64,000 bases of DNA, taken from the NCBI GenBank assembly GCA_001799575.1, contig MGTT01000026.1:1-64000 (forward strand), given 5' to 3'. The position numbers were made by a program, and so were the translations under genes. Numbering within the stretch: the first letter of the stretch is position 1; the number at the start of each line of letters is the position of its first letter. The notes beneath the pieces were generated by a model. It was not told the DNA's origin. It ran no database searches and saw only the letters and a list, made by a program, of their open reading frames with translations. Positions 9,990 to 18,088 of the stretch are shown in pieces. This DNA is from Elusimicrobia bacterium GWA2_56_46 (GTDB lineage: Bacteria > Elusimicrobiota > Elusimicrobia > Elusimicrobiales > UBA9959).

Positions 9990-10467
9990 AAGCCGGAGTC
10001 CGGCCGACACGCTCAGGCTCGCACGCGCGCTGGCCGGCCTGCTTAAAGGCGGCGAGGTTCTTTCGCTCAAGGGGATGATAGGCGCGGGAAAGACGTTTTT
10101 CGTGAAAGGTCTGGCGGAAGCGCTCGGTTCAAAAACCTCGCCGGTGAGCGCCAGTTTCAACCTGATGCGCACCTACAAGGGCGGGCTGAAGATCTATCAT
10201 TTCGATCTGTTCAGGGTGTCTCCGGAAGAGATGGCCAATATCGGGCTGGAGGATTACCTTGGAATGAAAGACGGCTTAGCCGCGATAGAATGGGCGCAGT
10301 CCGCCGAATACCTTTACGGCCGCGGGGACTTTCTGGAACTAGATTTCGAACTGGCCGGGGGCGACGCCCGCGAGATCAGGGCTTGCGCCGCCGGCGCCGG
10401 TCCGGAAAAGATGCTGGCGGGATTGAAAAAAAGATGGCTGAAAAATTTAAAAAAAACGGCGGCGTAA
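9955..10467 (+). CDS. tsaE: tRNA threonylcarbamoyladenosine biosynthesis ATPase
   Basis: ATPase of the TsaB-TsaD-TsaE complex, which makes t6A at position 37 of ANN-decoding tRNAs. The protein has 170 aa, with a Walker A loop GMIGAGKT at residues 40-47 and the family segments SASFNLM and IYHFDLFRV. The C-terminal tail after EWAQS is somewhat extended and Lys-rich. It overlaps thiL upstream by 35 bases and tsaB downstream by about 34 bases. Neighbouring tsaB and rimI confirm the assignment. Confidence 0.95.
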   Translation: MKAKRKVSVIFKSRSPADTLRLARALAGLLKGGEVLSLKGMIGAGKTFFVKGLAEALGSKTSPVSASFNLMRTYKGGLKIYHFDLFRVSPEEMANIGLEDYLGMKDGLAAIEWAQSAEYLYGRGDFLELDFELAGGDAREIRACAAGAGPEKMLAGLKKRWLKNLKKTAA

Positions 10468-11252
10468 CCGCCGGTATCTGCACCTCCGGCTCAAGGGTCA
10501 AGCTCGCCGTTCTGGCGGGAGGCGGATTTTCTTCCGCCTCAAAAAAATCGCTGAACCAGGAGAAGCTGCTGTTTCCCATGCTTGACCGGCTTCTGGGCCG
10601 CCGCAGCGCCCGGTTGAAAGATCTTTCCGCGCTGTGCGTCATAACGGGGCCGGGGCGGTTTACGGGCCTGAGGGTGGGGCTGACGCTGGCCGGCGTTCTT
10701 AAGACCCTGGCGGGGATCCGGGTTTACTCGTCCACGTTGTTCGAAGTTCTGGCCGGACAGGCCGCGGCCTCGAAAGAATTCGGGGCGTGGGCCGCCGTAA
10801 GGAAATGTCCGCGCGTGGCCGCGCTGACGCACGCTTTTAAGGACGAATATTTCTGCCAGCTGTTCGATGTTAGTGGACAGTGGCCAGTGGTCAGTGATCA
10901 GCGGCCAGGGGCTGCGGGAAGCAAGTCGCGAGCCACGAGTCACGAGCCCCGATCCACTGATCCCAAGTGCACGCCTGTCGGGCCGCCGCGCTGGCTTAAA
11001 GATGTGGAAATGGCGGAGTACCTCAAGGCGGCGGGGCGTGACTTGTATGTGATCGCCGATTCGGAAGAAAAGCCGGAGATCTACGCGCTGGTTCCGTCCG
11101 GGTGCGGGAAAGCGCCGCCCCGGATTTCAAAAATACTGCCGGAGTTCGTGATAAAGACCGGCCTCGCTCTGAGGAACAGGGATCTTTCCCCGCTCTATCT
11201 GAAACCGGCGAAGTACGAGTTGGGGAATCATGCTGATACGGCGCGCGCGTAA
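10434..11252 (+). CDS. tsaB: t6A biosynthesis protein TsaB, with an in-frame repeat insertion
   Basis: ASKHA-fold partner of TsaD in t6A synthesis. The first half carries the family motif VITGPGRFTGLRVGL. The protein has 272 aa, longer than the usual ~220-235. The excess is an insert of roughly 33 residues (about 146-178; Ser/Gln/Arg/Pro-rich, beginning SGQWPVVSDQ) encoded by a 7-nt-phased tandem repeat tract at 10869-10964. The frame is kept through the tract, so the gene may still work if the insert is a surface loop. The ATG at 10434 is chosen because the frame before it is tsaE read in another phase. It overlaps rimI by 23 bases. Confidence 0.88.
   Translation: MAEKFKKNGGVTAGICTSGSRVKLAVLAGGGFSSASKKSLNQEKLLFPMLDRLLGRRSARLKDLSALCVITGPGRFTGLRVGLTLAGVLKTLAGIRVYSSTLFEVLAGQAAASKEFGAWAAVRKCPRVAALTHAFKDEYFCQLFDVSGQWPVVSDQRPGAAGSKSRATSHEPRSTDPKCTPVGPPRWLKDVEMAEYLKAAGRDLYVIADSEEKPEIYALVPSGCGKAPPRISKILPEFVIKTGLALRNRDLSPLYLKPAKYELGNHADTARA
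10869..10964 (+). repeat. 7-nt-phased degenerate tandem repeat inside tsaB
   Basis: The tract reads as successive 7-mers ending CAGTG (for example GACAGTG, GCCAGTG, GTCAGTG) and then shifts to a second 7-mer series ending CACGA or GCGA. Related CAGTG tracts lie at 13859, 22437, 59950 and 63262. This copy is within coding sequence and preserves the tsaB frame. Confidence 0.85.
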
Positions 11253-11670
11253 AGAGGATCTGCCGGCCCTGGCGGCCCTGGAGGCTGAGCATCCAGGCTA
11301 TCCCGCCTGGGGTGAGAAGGGCCTTGCCGCGGAGGAGGAAAAGAAATTTTCCGTCACGCTCGCGGCCTGGTCGGACGGCGTCGCGCTGGGGTTTATAAAT
11401 TTCTGGATACTGAAGCCGCAGGTTCAGCTCAATTCGGTGGTGGTCTCGGTCAAAGCGCTGCGGACCGGTGTGGCCTCGGCCCTCATCGGGAAGCTGGACG
11501 AGTACGCCAAAAAAAACGCCTGTTCCGAAGTGGACCTGGAAGTCAACGAACATAACGCTCCGGCCCTGGCGCTTTACGCCGGACTGGGTTTTAAAGTGGC
11601 CGGCCGGAGGCCAAAATTCTATAATAACACGGACGCCGCGGTGCTGATGAAAAAAACAATAGCGGCGTGA
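11230..11670 (+). CDS. rimI: RimI-like ribosomal-protein-alanine N-acetyltransferase
   Basis: GNAT-fold acetyltransferase of 146 aa, expected to acetylate the N-terminus of a small-subunit ribosomal protein (S18 in E. coli). The acetyl-CoA motif A region is VVSVKALRTGVASALI, which departs slightly from the canonical Q/RxxGxG/A. The C-terminal EVNEHNAPALALYAGLGFK and GRRPKFYNN segments match RimI closely. It follows tsaB with a 23-base overlap, and tsaE-tsaB-rimI is a widespread gene set. The weakened CoA motif makes substrate specificity less certain. Confidence 0.87.
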   Translation: MLIRRARKEDLPALAALEAEHPGYPAWGEKGLAAEEEKKFSVTLAAWSDGVALGFINFWILKPQVQLNSVVVSVKALRTGVASALIGKLDEYAKKNACSEVDLEVNEHNAPALALYAGLGFKVAGRRPKFYNNTDAAVLMKKTIAA

Positions 11671-11704
11671 CAGCCGGCCGGCGGGCCGGGATCTGGAGAA
11701 TGAT

Positions 11705-13855
11705 ATGGGCAAAAAAATCACTTCGTCGGTCTTACTGCTTTTAAGCCTGGGTCACGCCGCCGCGCGGGCTTCGGACAAAGCTTCTTATCTGCATTTCATG
11801 AACGGCCTGGTGCTGGAGCGCAAGGGCAGTTACGATTCCGCTTTGCAGGAATACAAGGCCACCATGCTGCTGGATCCGCAGTCTGTCTTCGTCCATAAAC
11901 AGGCCCTGAATCTGGCCCTGCACCTCGGCAAGGTGGGCGACGCCGAGGAATGGGCTAAGTATGTGGTGAGGGTGGATTCCGGTTCCGCGGAGAATTGGGT
12001 GCTTTACGGCAATGTGCAGTGGGCGAAAGGCGATCTTGAAGCCGCGCGCTCCGCTTTTGAAAAAGCCTCGGTTCTGGACAAGGAAAACGCGGACGCGGTC
12101 TATCAGCTGGCCAGCCTCTGGAGCGCCAAAAATCCCGACAAGTCCATCGAGTACCTGAAAAAATATCTGCGCCTCAAGCCGGACGAAGAGGCGGAGGTGC
12201 AGTATCAGCTGGCCCTGCTTTACAACGCCAAAAAAGATTACGAAACGATGAAAGCCCGCCTGCTTAAAGCCAAAGAAGCGGATCCGATGTACACCCAGCC
12301 CCGGTATCTGCTGGCCAATTACTACGAAACCATTAAGGCCACGGCCGCGGCCCTGGGCGAATACGTGGAACTACTCGCTGTCGAGGGAAAGAATGCCGAA
12401 CTGCTGAACCATATCGGGGAGCTGTACACTTCCCCGGACGTCTCTAACCTCCCCGAGGCGGAAAAGTATTTCGTTAAATCCCACGAACTGGACAAGACAG
12501 ACCCCACCGCCTGCTTCTGGCTGTCCGTGATCAGCGAGACCCGGCGGGATTTCGCGGCCGCCGCCGGCTACCTCGAAACCTCAAAGAGCCTGAAGTCAAA
12601 TCCCGGAACGGCGCTGAGGCTGAGTTACTATTACACCCAGAGCGGGCGTTACGACAGGGCCATAGCACTGCTGGAGGACTCGCGCGACAGATGGCCGGAC
12701 AACCCGGAGATAGCCTATTTTCTGGCCCTGGGCTACGACGACACGCGCAAGACCGCCAAAGCCGTGGAACTGCTCAAGGCCATAATCGCCAAAAATCCGG
12801 ATTACCCCGAAGCACGGCTCCAGTACGCCGTCATAAGCGAGCGCGAGGGCGATATGCCGGCGGCTGAGGAAAACTTCCGGTATCTGCTGGTCAAGGATCC
12901 CGGTAACGCCAACATCCTCAATTATCTGGGCTACGCGCTGGCGGATCGCGGGCTCAAGCTGGCGGAGGCGGAGGAGCTCATCGCAAAGGCGGTAAAAGCC
13001 GATCCCGCCAACGGGGCATACCGGGATTCCATCGCCTGGGTTCACTTTAAACAGGGCAAATATCCCGCCGCGCTGGCGGAGATAAAAGAAGCCCTCAAAC
13101 TTATATATAACGACGCCGTATTGTGGGAGCACGCGGGCGATATTTATTCCGCCTCCGCGGACTGGAAAGGCGCCTGGCGCGCCTACGGCAATGCCGCGCT
13201 GATGGAGCGCGGGGACAAAAGAAAGGCCGTCCTTGGCAAGATGAAAGACGTCCGCGGGCAGATCCCGGATTCCGAAGCTTCGGAACTGACCGGCGGGCTG
13301 CTGAAAGCTTTCAACCTCAACGGAAAAGAGTTTTCCGCGTTCGCCAAGGTCTACGCCTCTTTCAAGGGTAAAAAAATAAAACTGGACGGCGTGCTGCGTT
13401 TTTCCGCGCCGGAGAATTTCGCGTTCACGCTGGTGGGGCCGCTGATGGCTCCGATGTGGAAGATAAGAATAGAGGGGAACGAAGTGGCGATGGACGCGGC
13501 CTCGCTTAAGGGCCTGGACGAGGAGACTTTCGGCTATTGGGCCGCCCTGATGGGCGCGGAACTTAAAGACTACCTGTCCGGGGAGTTTCTCTCCGGCGCC
13601 CGTCTGGAAAACGGGTGGGGTTCTGACCGGCTCCTGAGCGGCGTCCGCAATGTGTATCTGGACGGGGATCTCAACGTGGAAAAACTGGTTCCGTTGAAAG
13701 AAAAAAAGCTGTCGGTGCGGTTCGGCGATTATTTTCTTAAAAACCTCTACCTGATCCCGCAGACGATCGAGTTCAAACTCCCTTTTTTCTCGCTTAAAGT
13801 GGTGCTGGACAAAAACCAGATAAATCTGAAAGATTTCAATACGCTGGCGCCGTAA
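11705..13855 (+). CDS. Exported TPR-repeat protein with LolB/LolA-like C-terminal domain
   Basis: A 716-aa protein. The first ~22 residues form a Sec signal peptide (hydrophobic SSVLLLLSLGHAAARA), with no lipobox Cys. Residues about 25-510 are a continuous run of tetratricopeptide repeats (SAENWVLYGNVQWAKGDLEA and similar 34-residue units; one late unit shows NYLGYALADRGLKLAEAEE). The last ~200 residues are beta-rich and resemble the fold of outer-membrane lipoprotein-sorting or DUF4292-type domains (LKAFNLNGKEFSAFAKVYAS onward). A role in outer-membrane assembly is inferred from this pairing only. It is spaced 34 bases after rimI, with a GGAG ribosome site. The exact function is unknown. Confidence 0.8.
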   Translation: MGKKITSSVLLLLSLGHAAARASDKASYLHFMNGLVLERKGSYDSALQEYKATMLLDPQSVFVHKQALNLALHLGKVGDAEEWAKYVVRVDSGSAENWVLYGNVQWAKGDLEAARSAFEKASVLDKENADAVYQLASLWSAKNPDKSIEYLKKYLRLKPDEEAEVQYQLALLYNAKKDYETMKARLLKAKEADPMYTQPRYLLANYYETIKATAAALGEYVELLAVEGKNAELLNHIGELYTSPDVSNLPEAEKYFVKSHELDKTDPTACFWLSVISETRRDFAAAAGYLETSKSLKSNPGTALRLSYYYTQSGRYDRAIALLEDSRDRWPDNPEIAYFLALGYDDTRKTAKAVELLKAIIAKNPDYPEARLQYAVISEREGDMPAAEENFRYLLVKDPGNANILNYLGYALADRGLKLAEAEELIAKAVKADPANGAYRDSIAWVHFKQGKYPAALAEIKEALKLIYNDAVLWEHAGDIYSASADWKGAWRAYGNAALMERGDKRKAVLGKMKDVRGQIPDSEASELTGGLLKAFNLNGKEFSAFAKVYASFKGKKIKLDGVLRFSAPENFAFTLVGPLMAPMWKIRIEGNEVAMDAASLKGLDEETFGYWAALMGAELKDYLSGEFLSGARLENGWGSDRLLSGVRNVYLDGDLNVEKLVPLKEKKLSVRFGDYFLKNLYLIPQTIEFKLPFFSLKVVLDKNQINLKDFNTLAP

Positions 13856-13858
13856 GGG

Positions 13859-13894
13859 CGCAGTGGCCAGTGTTCAGTGGTCAGTGGACGGCAG
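13859..13894 (+). repeat. 7-nt-phased CAGTG repeat tract
   Basis: Short tract immediately after the TPR gene stop, reading as consecutive 7-mers GCCAGTG, TTCAGTG, GTCAGTG. It belongs to the same family as the tracts in tsaB and at 63262. Confidence 0.8.
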
Positions 13895-13919
13895 AGAGTA
13901 AATAATTTTCAAAAAAGTT

Positions 13920-14813
13920 ATGGTCCGCAAAATCCGCGTCAAGGCGCCGGCAAAGATAAACCTCTTTCTTGAGGTTACGGGCAAAAGGCCGGACGGCTAC
14001 CACGACCTGGCGACGCTGTTCGCCGGTATCTCCCTGGCCGACGAACTGACCCTCGCTAAAACGGAAAAACCGGGCATAAGACTGAAGGTGGTGAATCAGG
14101 CCGACCTGGCCGGGTTAAGGGCCGAGGACAATATCGTCTACAAGGCCGCCGCGGCTTTTTTTCCGGCTTTTAAGATAAATCCGGCCGTAGAGATAAAACT
14201 TGTGAAAAAAGTGCCGGCCGGCGCGGGCCTGGGCGGCGGCTCTTCCGACGCGGCGGCGGCCCTGAAAGGCTTATGCAAGCTTTACGGAGTGGATCCGGCG
14301 CTTAATCGTAAAAAACTTAAAGCTATAGCGCTTTCACTGGGTTCCGACGTGCCGTTCTTCCTGACCGGAGACGCTTTCTCTTTTGGAACCGGGAGGGGCG
14401 AGATCCTGAAGCCCGTTAAAGCGAAAGGCCGCTTTCCCTTTATTGTGCTGGTCTATCCCGGCGTGCCGGTGGCTACGGGCCCCGTTTACAGGGCGCTGAG
14501 CCCGTCTACGCGCCGCGAGGTTTCTTCCAATCTCAAAAAACTCCGCCTCCTTATAAAGGCGCTTGAGGCCGGGAGGCCGCTCAAGGACTGGGGAGTCCTG
14601 CTCTTCAACCGTCTGGAGGAACCTGTCCTTTCAGGCCATGCGGCCGTAAGACTCGCCAAAGAACGGCTTATGGAAGCCGGAGCGTCCGCCGCGCTGATGT
14701 CGGGATCGGGCGCCTCGGTTTTCGCCCTGGCGGAAACCCGTTTTGCCGCCTCTAAAATCCTAAAAATCTTAAAAAAACCGGGTTACAGGGTTTTTTTACT
14801 GAATTTTTGCTAA
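13920..14813 (+). CDS. ispE: 4-diphosphocytidyl-2-C-methyl-D-erythritol kinase
   Basis: ATP-dependent GHMP kinase of the MEP isoprenoid pathway. The protein has 297 aa, a normal length. The substrate motif VKAPAKINLFLEV is at residues 7-19. The GHMP ATP-binding loop PAGAGLGGGSSDAAAA is at about 99-114, and the C-terminal motif SGSGASVFAL is present. It follows the TPR gene after 64 bases that contain a repeat tract. spoVG lies about 100 bases downstream, as in the Bacillus ispE-spoVG-glmU region. Confidence 0.97.
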   Translation: MVRKIRVKAPAKINLFLEVTGKRPDGYHDLATLFAGISLADELTLAKTEKPGIRLKVVNQADLAGLRAEDNIVYKAAAAFFPAFKINPAVEIKLVKKVPAGAGLGGGSSDAAAALKGLCKLYGVDPALNRKKLKAIALSLGSDVPFFLTGDAFSFGTGRGEILKPVKAKGRFPFIVLVYPGVPVATGPVYRALSPSTRREVSSNLKKLRLLIKALEAGRPLKDWGVLLFNRLEEPVLSGHAAVRLAKERLMEAGASAALMSGSGASVFALAETRFAASKILKILKKPGYRVFLLNFC

Positions 14814-14909
14814 AATTACAGTGTTGGGCTCAGGCTGCTTACCGGTGTGTCCGCCTTGAGCGGACAAACGCCGGCTGGTGGGGGGCGTTATAAACACGGG
14901 GGGATCATC

Positions 14910-15209
14910 ATGGAGATAACAGAGGTCAGGATACATCTGAGAAACGAGGACAGACTGAAAGCGTTCGCCACGATAACGTTCGACGGCGTGTTCGTGGTGC
15001 ATAACATGAAAGTGGTCAACGGCAATAAGGGGCTTATCGTGTGCATGCCTTCCAGGAAGATCAAGGACGGGTCTTATAAGGATATCGCCCATCCCATCAC
15101 CAACGACTTCCGGCATACGCTTGAGCAGCTCGTCCTGAAGACTTATAACGAGGAGCTGGCGAAAGGCGGCGCTCCGGCCGCGCAGTCCGCCTACGCCGGA
15201 GAAGAATAA
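14910..15209 (+). CDS. spoVG: SpoVG family nucleic-acid-binding regulator
   Basis: A 99-aa SpoVG homologue. SpoVG proteins bind DNA and RNA and modulate septation and gene expression in Firmicutes and spirochaetes; the role here is unknown. The conserved core begins MEITEVRIHL and includes VFVVHNMKVV, GLIVCMPSRK and the KDIAHPIT segment. The start at 14910 is preferred over an upstream in-frame start at 14847 because a strong G-rich ribosome site (GGGGGG) lies 9 bases upstream and homologues begin here. A short hairpin (14848-14866) lies in the leader. The tail is Ala-rich and variable. Confidence 0.95.
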   Translation: MEITEVRIHLRNEDRLKAFATITFDGVFVVHNMKVVNGNKGLIVCMPSRKIKDGSYKDIAHPITNDFRHTLEQLVLKTYNEELAKGGAPAAQSAYAGEE

Positions 15210-15230
15210 GCCGGACATCGCGGCGATTTC

Positions 15231-15315
15231 CGGAAGGCTGAAGGATGAGGGCTGAAAGGCAAAAAAACCCTCAAGTCTTTAGTGTCTGTTTTTTTCATCC
15301 TTCGGACTTCGTCTT
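15231..15315 (+). repeat. 7-nt-phased AAGGCTG tract with a downstream inverted half
   Basis: The left part reads AAGGCTG-AAGGATG-AGGGCTG. The right part, after a T-rich stretch (15289-15295), has CATCCTTCGGACTTCGTC, which is partly complementary to the left part. It could act as a weak terminator after spoVG. Related tracts lie at 22836, 34890 and 54209. Confidence 0.6.
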
Positions 15316-15476
15316 TCTGAAACTTACGGTGTATGTTTTCATCGCCGGCTTGCCGGTCAAAGCCGATTTTAACCGCGGTTTCAGGGTCAACCCTTTTCCA
15401 AATAAGGTAAAATAATCCCACATATTCGGTTTTCTGAGGCGCGTATTGCGCACAGAGTCGGCCGAGCCGGTTTTAT

Positions 15477-15547
15477 TCCCGGATGGTGTAATGGTAACAC
15501 AGCGCCCTTTGGAGGCGTTATTCATGGTTCGAATCCATGTCCGGGAG
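15477..15547 (+). tRNA. tRNA-Gln, anticodon TTG
   Basis: A 71-nt cloverleaf. The acceptor TCCCGGA (15477-15483) pairs with TCCGGGA (15540-15546), with G as discriminator. The D-arm contains GGTGTAATGGTAACAC. The anticodon stem GCGCC/GGCGT encloses loop CTTTGGA, giving anticodon UUG. The T-arm contains GGTTCGAATCC. CCA is not encoded. It lies in the interrupted interval between spoVG and glmU. Confidence 0.95.
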
Positions 15548-15871
15548 GATTTTTAGGCAGTCATACGTCCGCGTGTTTCTCGGGACGCGGTTCGTGCCCA
15601 TTCGCTAACCTGAATCCTGCAGTTGGAAGCGGTTTCCATAGGGAAATCAGGCGGACAGAATTATTCTGCAGGATTCCCCGCGAAGCGGGCGTCGGGCCCA
15701 GCGCTATGCGCGCCTGGCCCGACGAGGTGTATGCCTCCCGGAGGGCGCCCGCTATGCGGGCGGAAAACTTCAACTGAAGTTTTCAGGCTAAGATATCCAA
15801 GTTGGGACAAGGGGGAAATCAGTAATCGATCATTTGGTTATCAGCGTCCCCCGAACCGGCAAAAGGAGATT
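15548..15871 (+). other. 324-base intergenic region rich in hairpins
   Basis: No gene is supported here. Three GC-rich hairpins follow one another: 15677-15689 (CCCGC/GCGGG with loop GAA), 15691-15723 (GTCGGGCC paired with GGCCCGAC with a bulge) and 15746-15762 (CGCCCGC/GCGGGCG with loop TAT). The last two both contain GCTATGCG. A fourth hairpin at 15763-15790 is a dispersed element listed separately. A GGAG ribosome site at 15864-15867 serves the next gene. Confidence 0.6.
15763..15790 (+). repeat. 28-nt dispersed hairpin, copy 1
   Basis: GAAAACTTCA pairs with TGAAGTTTTC around a short loop, followed by AGGCTA. A second copy lies at 60883-60910, where one C-G pair is replaced by A-T on both arms. 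This is a compensatory change indicating that the fold matters. Confidence 0.7.
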
Positions 15872-16447
15872 ATGAACTTAATAAAAACGCTCGCAATATT
15901 CTGCACTTTGGCTTTACCGCTTGGGCCAGCGCTGGCCCAGGAGCCGAAAAAAACCGAATCTCCTGAAATCCGTGCAATCAGGAGCCGGATAGCCGATATG
16001 GAGAAACAGCTTAGGGAACTGAGGGAAGAAGCGGCTCTGATTAAAGCCAGTAATGAAAAAAACGCGATAGAACTCCGGAAGAACATTGATTCCGCCCGGA
16101 CCACACTGGTTAAAGATTATGGACGGAAAGTCTTGGCCAATACCCAAATGACTATTATTCGCGCCGCGTTGCAGATGTATTATGCCGACACGGAAGGCAG
16201 AGCCCCCTCCGCTTTGGAGGAATTGGTTCCGGATTATCTGAAAGATATCCCGAGCCTGGAAATTCCGGGCTATGCAAAAACCCGTAAAAGCGTGGTTATA
16301 AAGAAGATGAAAGCGGATGACATTTCATCTTTTGTCCACGATACCGGAGGCTGGCTTTATGTGACTGATGCCAGCTCCAAATTATACGGAAAGGTTTTCA
16401 TAGACGCCCGTGCTAAGTACAAAGGTCAGCCTTTTTTTAAATATTGA
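15872..16447 (+). CDS. Exported protein with coiled coil and pseudopilin (GspG)-like C-terminus
   Basis: A 191-aa protein. Residues 1-22 form a Sec-type signal peptide ending ALAQ. Residues about 28-75 form a charged coiled coil. The remainder (MTIIRAALQMYYADTEGRAP and LVPDYLKDIPSLEI) resembles the globular part of type II secretion major pseudopilins, where a helix is followed by a Pro-containing 'YLxxIP' turn. The usual class III prepilin cleavage site with Glu at +5 is not seen. It is therefore probably a periplasmic or surface protein built from pilin-like parts, not a true pilin. An AAAAGGAG ribosome site precedes the ATG at 15872. It stands alone between tRNA-Gln and a convergent lipoprotein gene. 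Confidence 0.75.
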   Translation: MNLIKTLAIFCTLALPLGPALAQEPKKTESPEIRAIRSRIADMEKQLRELREEAALIKASNEKNAIELRKNIDSARTTLVKDYGRKVLANTQMTIIRAALQMYYADTEGRAPSALEELVPDYLKDIPSLEIPGYAKTRKSVVIKKMKADDISSFVHDTGGWLYVTDASSKLYGKVFIDARAKYKGQPFFKY

Positions 16448-16488
16448 AAGGATGTAGAGTGCCCCAAGGAGCCTGGCTCCTTTTGGCC

Positions 16489-17061
16489 TCAATATAGGAG
16501 GTTGGCGCCGAAATCTGGCGTTTGGCCGGCCTCGACCTGCTTTGTCCATTCGCCCAGCTCCCCGTGGCTTCCTTTCCAAAAACGGGAACATTTTTTGAAA
16601 TATTGCAGAACGGCCTCCCGCTCGCCCTTTTCGAGAAGTTCTTTGGCAAGGATCATGTTTGGGCCGAATGAATTCATCTGGGGCGAGCCGTCGCTGTCGG
16701 CTGATTTAAGGAGAAACTTTTTCGCGTCTTCCGTTCTTCCTTCCGACAGCGCGATGCGGCCCAGAACGCTGTTGATGTCATGGACGGCGTTCCCGTAATT
16801 CCAGTTTTTCCTGTATTTGGGCAGCAACCCGGCCTGTTCCGCGGCGTATCGCCCGGCCTCGTCTTTTTTGCCCGCGTTGTACGCTTCCGTTTCCGCGGCA
16901 TTGAGAGCGCAGAAACGGTCTTCTTCCGTTTTGGCCTGCGAGAGTTTCGTAATGGCCTCGGCATATTTGTCTTTTTTGGCCAATTCCTCCGCCCATGGGG
17001 CGCGCTTTTCGCATGAAACCGCGAATAAAGCGAACGTCAGTATTGAAATAAAGATCTTCAT
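16489..17061 (-). CDS. Small TPR-like lipoprotein of unknown function
   Basis: A 190-aa protein. A lipoprotein signal peptide ends in LFAVSC, so Cys17 would be lipidated. The mature part is helical with TPR-like pairs (KYAEAITKLSQAKTEEDRF, GRTEDAKKFLLKSADSDG, GEREAVLQYFKKCSRFW) and ends DFGANLLY. An AGGAGG ribosome site lies at the expected distance. A plausible promoter is upstream on the minus strand. It converges with the pseudopilin-like gene with about 40 bases between them. No family was recognised beyond the general fold. Confidence 0.75.
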   Translation of the reverse strand: MKIFISILTFALFAVSCEKRAPWAEELAKKDKYAEAITKLSQAKTEEDRFCALNAAETEAYNAGKKDEAGRYAAEQAGLLPKYRKNWNYGNAVHDINSVLGRIALSEGRTEDAKKFLLKSADSDGSPQMNSFGPNMILAKELLEKGEREAVLQYFKKCSRFWKGSHGELGEWTKQVEAGQTPDFGANLLY

Positions 17062-17091
17062 ATTCTCCTCCTGATTTTTCCGTCCGAGAAA

Positions 17092-17120
17092 ATTATAGTA
17101 TAAAGCCCCCGCGTGTTAAA
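17092..17120 (-). promoter_or_regulatory. Sigma70-type promoter for the lipoprotein gene
   Basis: On the minus strand a TATAAT -10 box (17092-17097) is preceded, after a 17-base spacer, by TTTAAC (17115-17120), matching TTGACA at four of six positions. The ribosome site and start codon of the lipoprotein follow within about 30 bases. Confidence 0.5.
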
Positions 17121-17233
17121 GGGGGTGTCGGCTCTTTGAAAACGCGCTTCGGTTAAATTGCTAGAATCTCTATCGGCGGTGATATCCATATAGATAACGA
17201 CGAGGACGGCAATATGATGGGAGCTAGGCGCAT

Positions 17234-18088
17234 ATGGACGCTTTAAATTTATGCCGGTTTACCGATGTCGATTCTACGGCCCTCGCGGAATTATCTAAAA
17301 GCGTAGGCTGGACTACTACTATTGAAACTTGGCGGGATCTTCTTCGCCTGGGCAATGGCGCTGTTTACGGCTATCGCTGCAGAACCGGAGAAATTGTCGC
17401 CAGCGCGACGATCCTCCGGTATGGTTCCGCTTTGGCATCGCTTGGAATGGTGATAACCAAGCCGTCTTATCAAAGGCGCGGCCTCGCTAAAAATTTAGTC
17501 AGCCATGTGGCGCATAGTTCTAACGGTGGAACGATAGCGTTGATCGCCACGAAAGAAGGACTGCCGCTTTATTCCAAAATCGGTTTCAAAGTTACGGGCG
17601 GGGTCACTCGTCTGGCGGCGGATAGTTTCTCTATGAAAACGTCCGCTCTGACGACAAGATATAAAGTTGAGCCTTTTAACAAGTCTGACCTTGAAGTTGT
17701 TCATGCGCTGGACTCAATGACAATGGGGGGCGCAAGGCGGGACGTCCTGGATCTTTGCCTGAAACGTGCCAGCCGGTGTTGTACCCTGACAGAAGATAAG
17801 AAGATCGTTGGGTTTGGCCTGGTAAAGCATGGCTTGAAAACCAGCCAGATCGGACCCATTGTCGCCGCTACGGCCGATGGCGCGGCGCTGCTGGTCAAGC
17901 ATTTAGCGGCTAACAATAACCGGAGGATGGTAGTGGATGTTCCATCCGCACGGACGAAGTTGTTGCGCACGCTTATTAGTTGTGGTTTTACCCGCGAATC
18001 CGAGGCTTCGCTGATGAGTTTGAACCCGGAAAATTTGCCGGGCCGCAGAGAGCAGCTCTTCGCCATCGCATCGCGGGTCTATCTTTGA
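17234..18088 (+). CDS. GNAT N-acetyltransferase with a second acetyltransferase-like domain
   Basis: A 284-aa protein. The N-terminal GNAT domain (about 1-130) shows SLGMVITKPSYQRRGLAKNL, a good acetyl-CoA motif A, followed by GLPLYSKIGFK. The C-terminal half (about 140-284) resembles the Acetyltransf_18/YitH-type domain that accompanies such GNATs. The substrate is unknown. It looks lower in GC and in a different codon style from the flanking housekeeping genes, and it falls in the interval that separates spoVG from glmU, so lateral acquisition is possible. The next gene starts directly after its stop, so the two are probably cotranscribed. Confidence 0.85.
   Translation: MDALNLCRFTDVDSTALAELSKSVGWTTTIETWRDLLRLGNGAVYGYRCRTGEIVASATILRYGSALASLGMVITKPSYQRRGLAKNLVSHVAHSSNGGTIALIATKEGLPLYSKIGFKVTGGVTRLAADSFSMKTSALTTRYKVEPFNKSDLEVVHALDSMTMGGARRDVLDLCLKRASRCCTLTEDKKIVGFGLVKHGLKTSQIGPIVAATADGAALLVKHLAANNNRRMVVDVPSARTKLLRTLISCGFTRESEASLMSLNPENLPGRREQLFAIASRVYL

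Noticed and set aside
15295-15525. 76-aa minus-strand ORF
   Set aside because: Overlaps tRNA-Gln and a repeat tract; composition is not protein-like.
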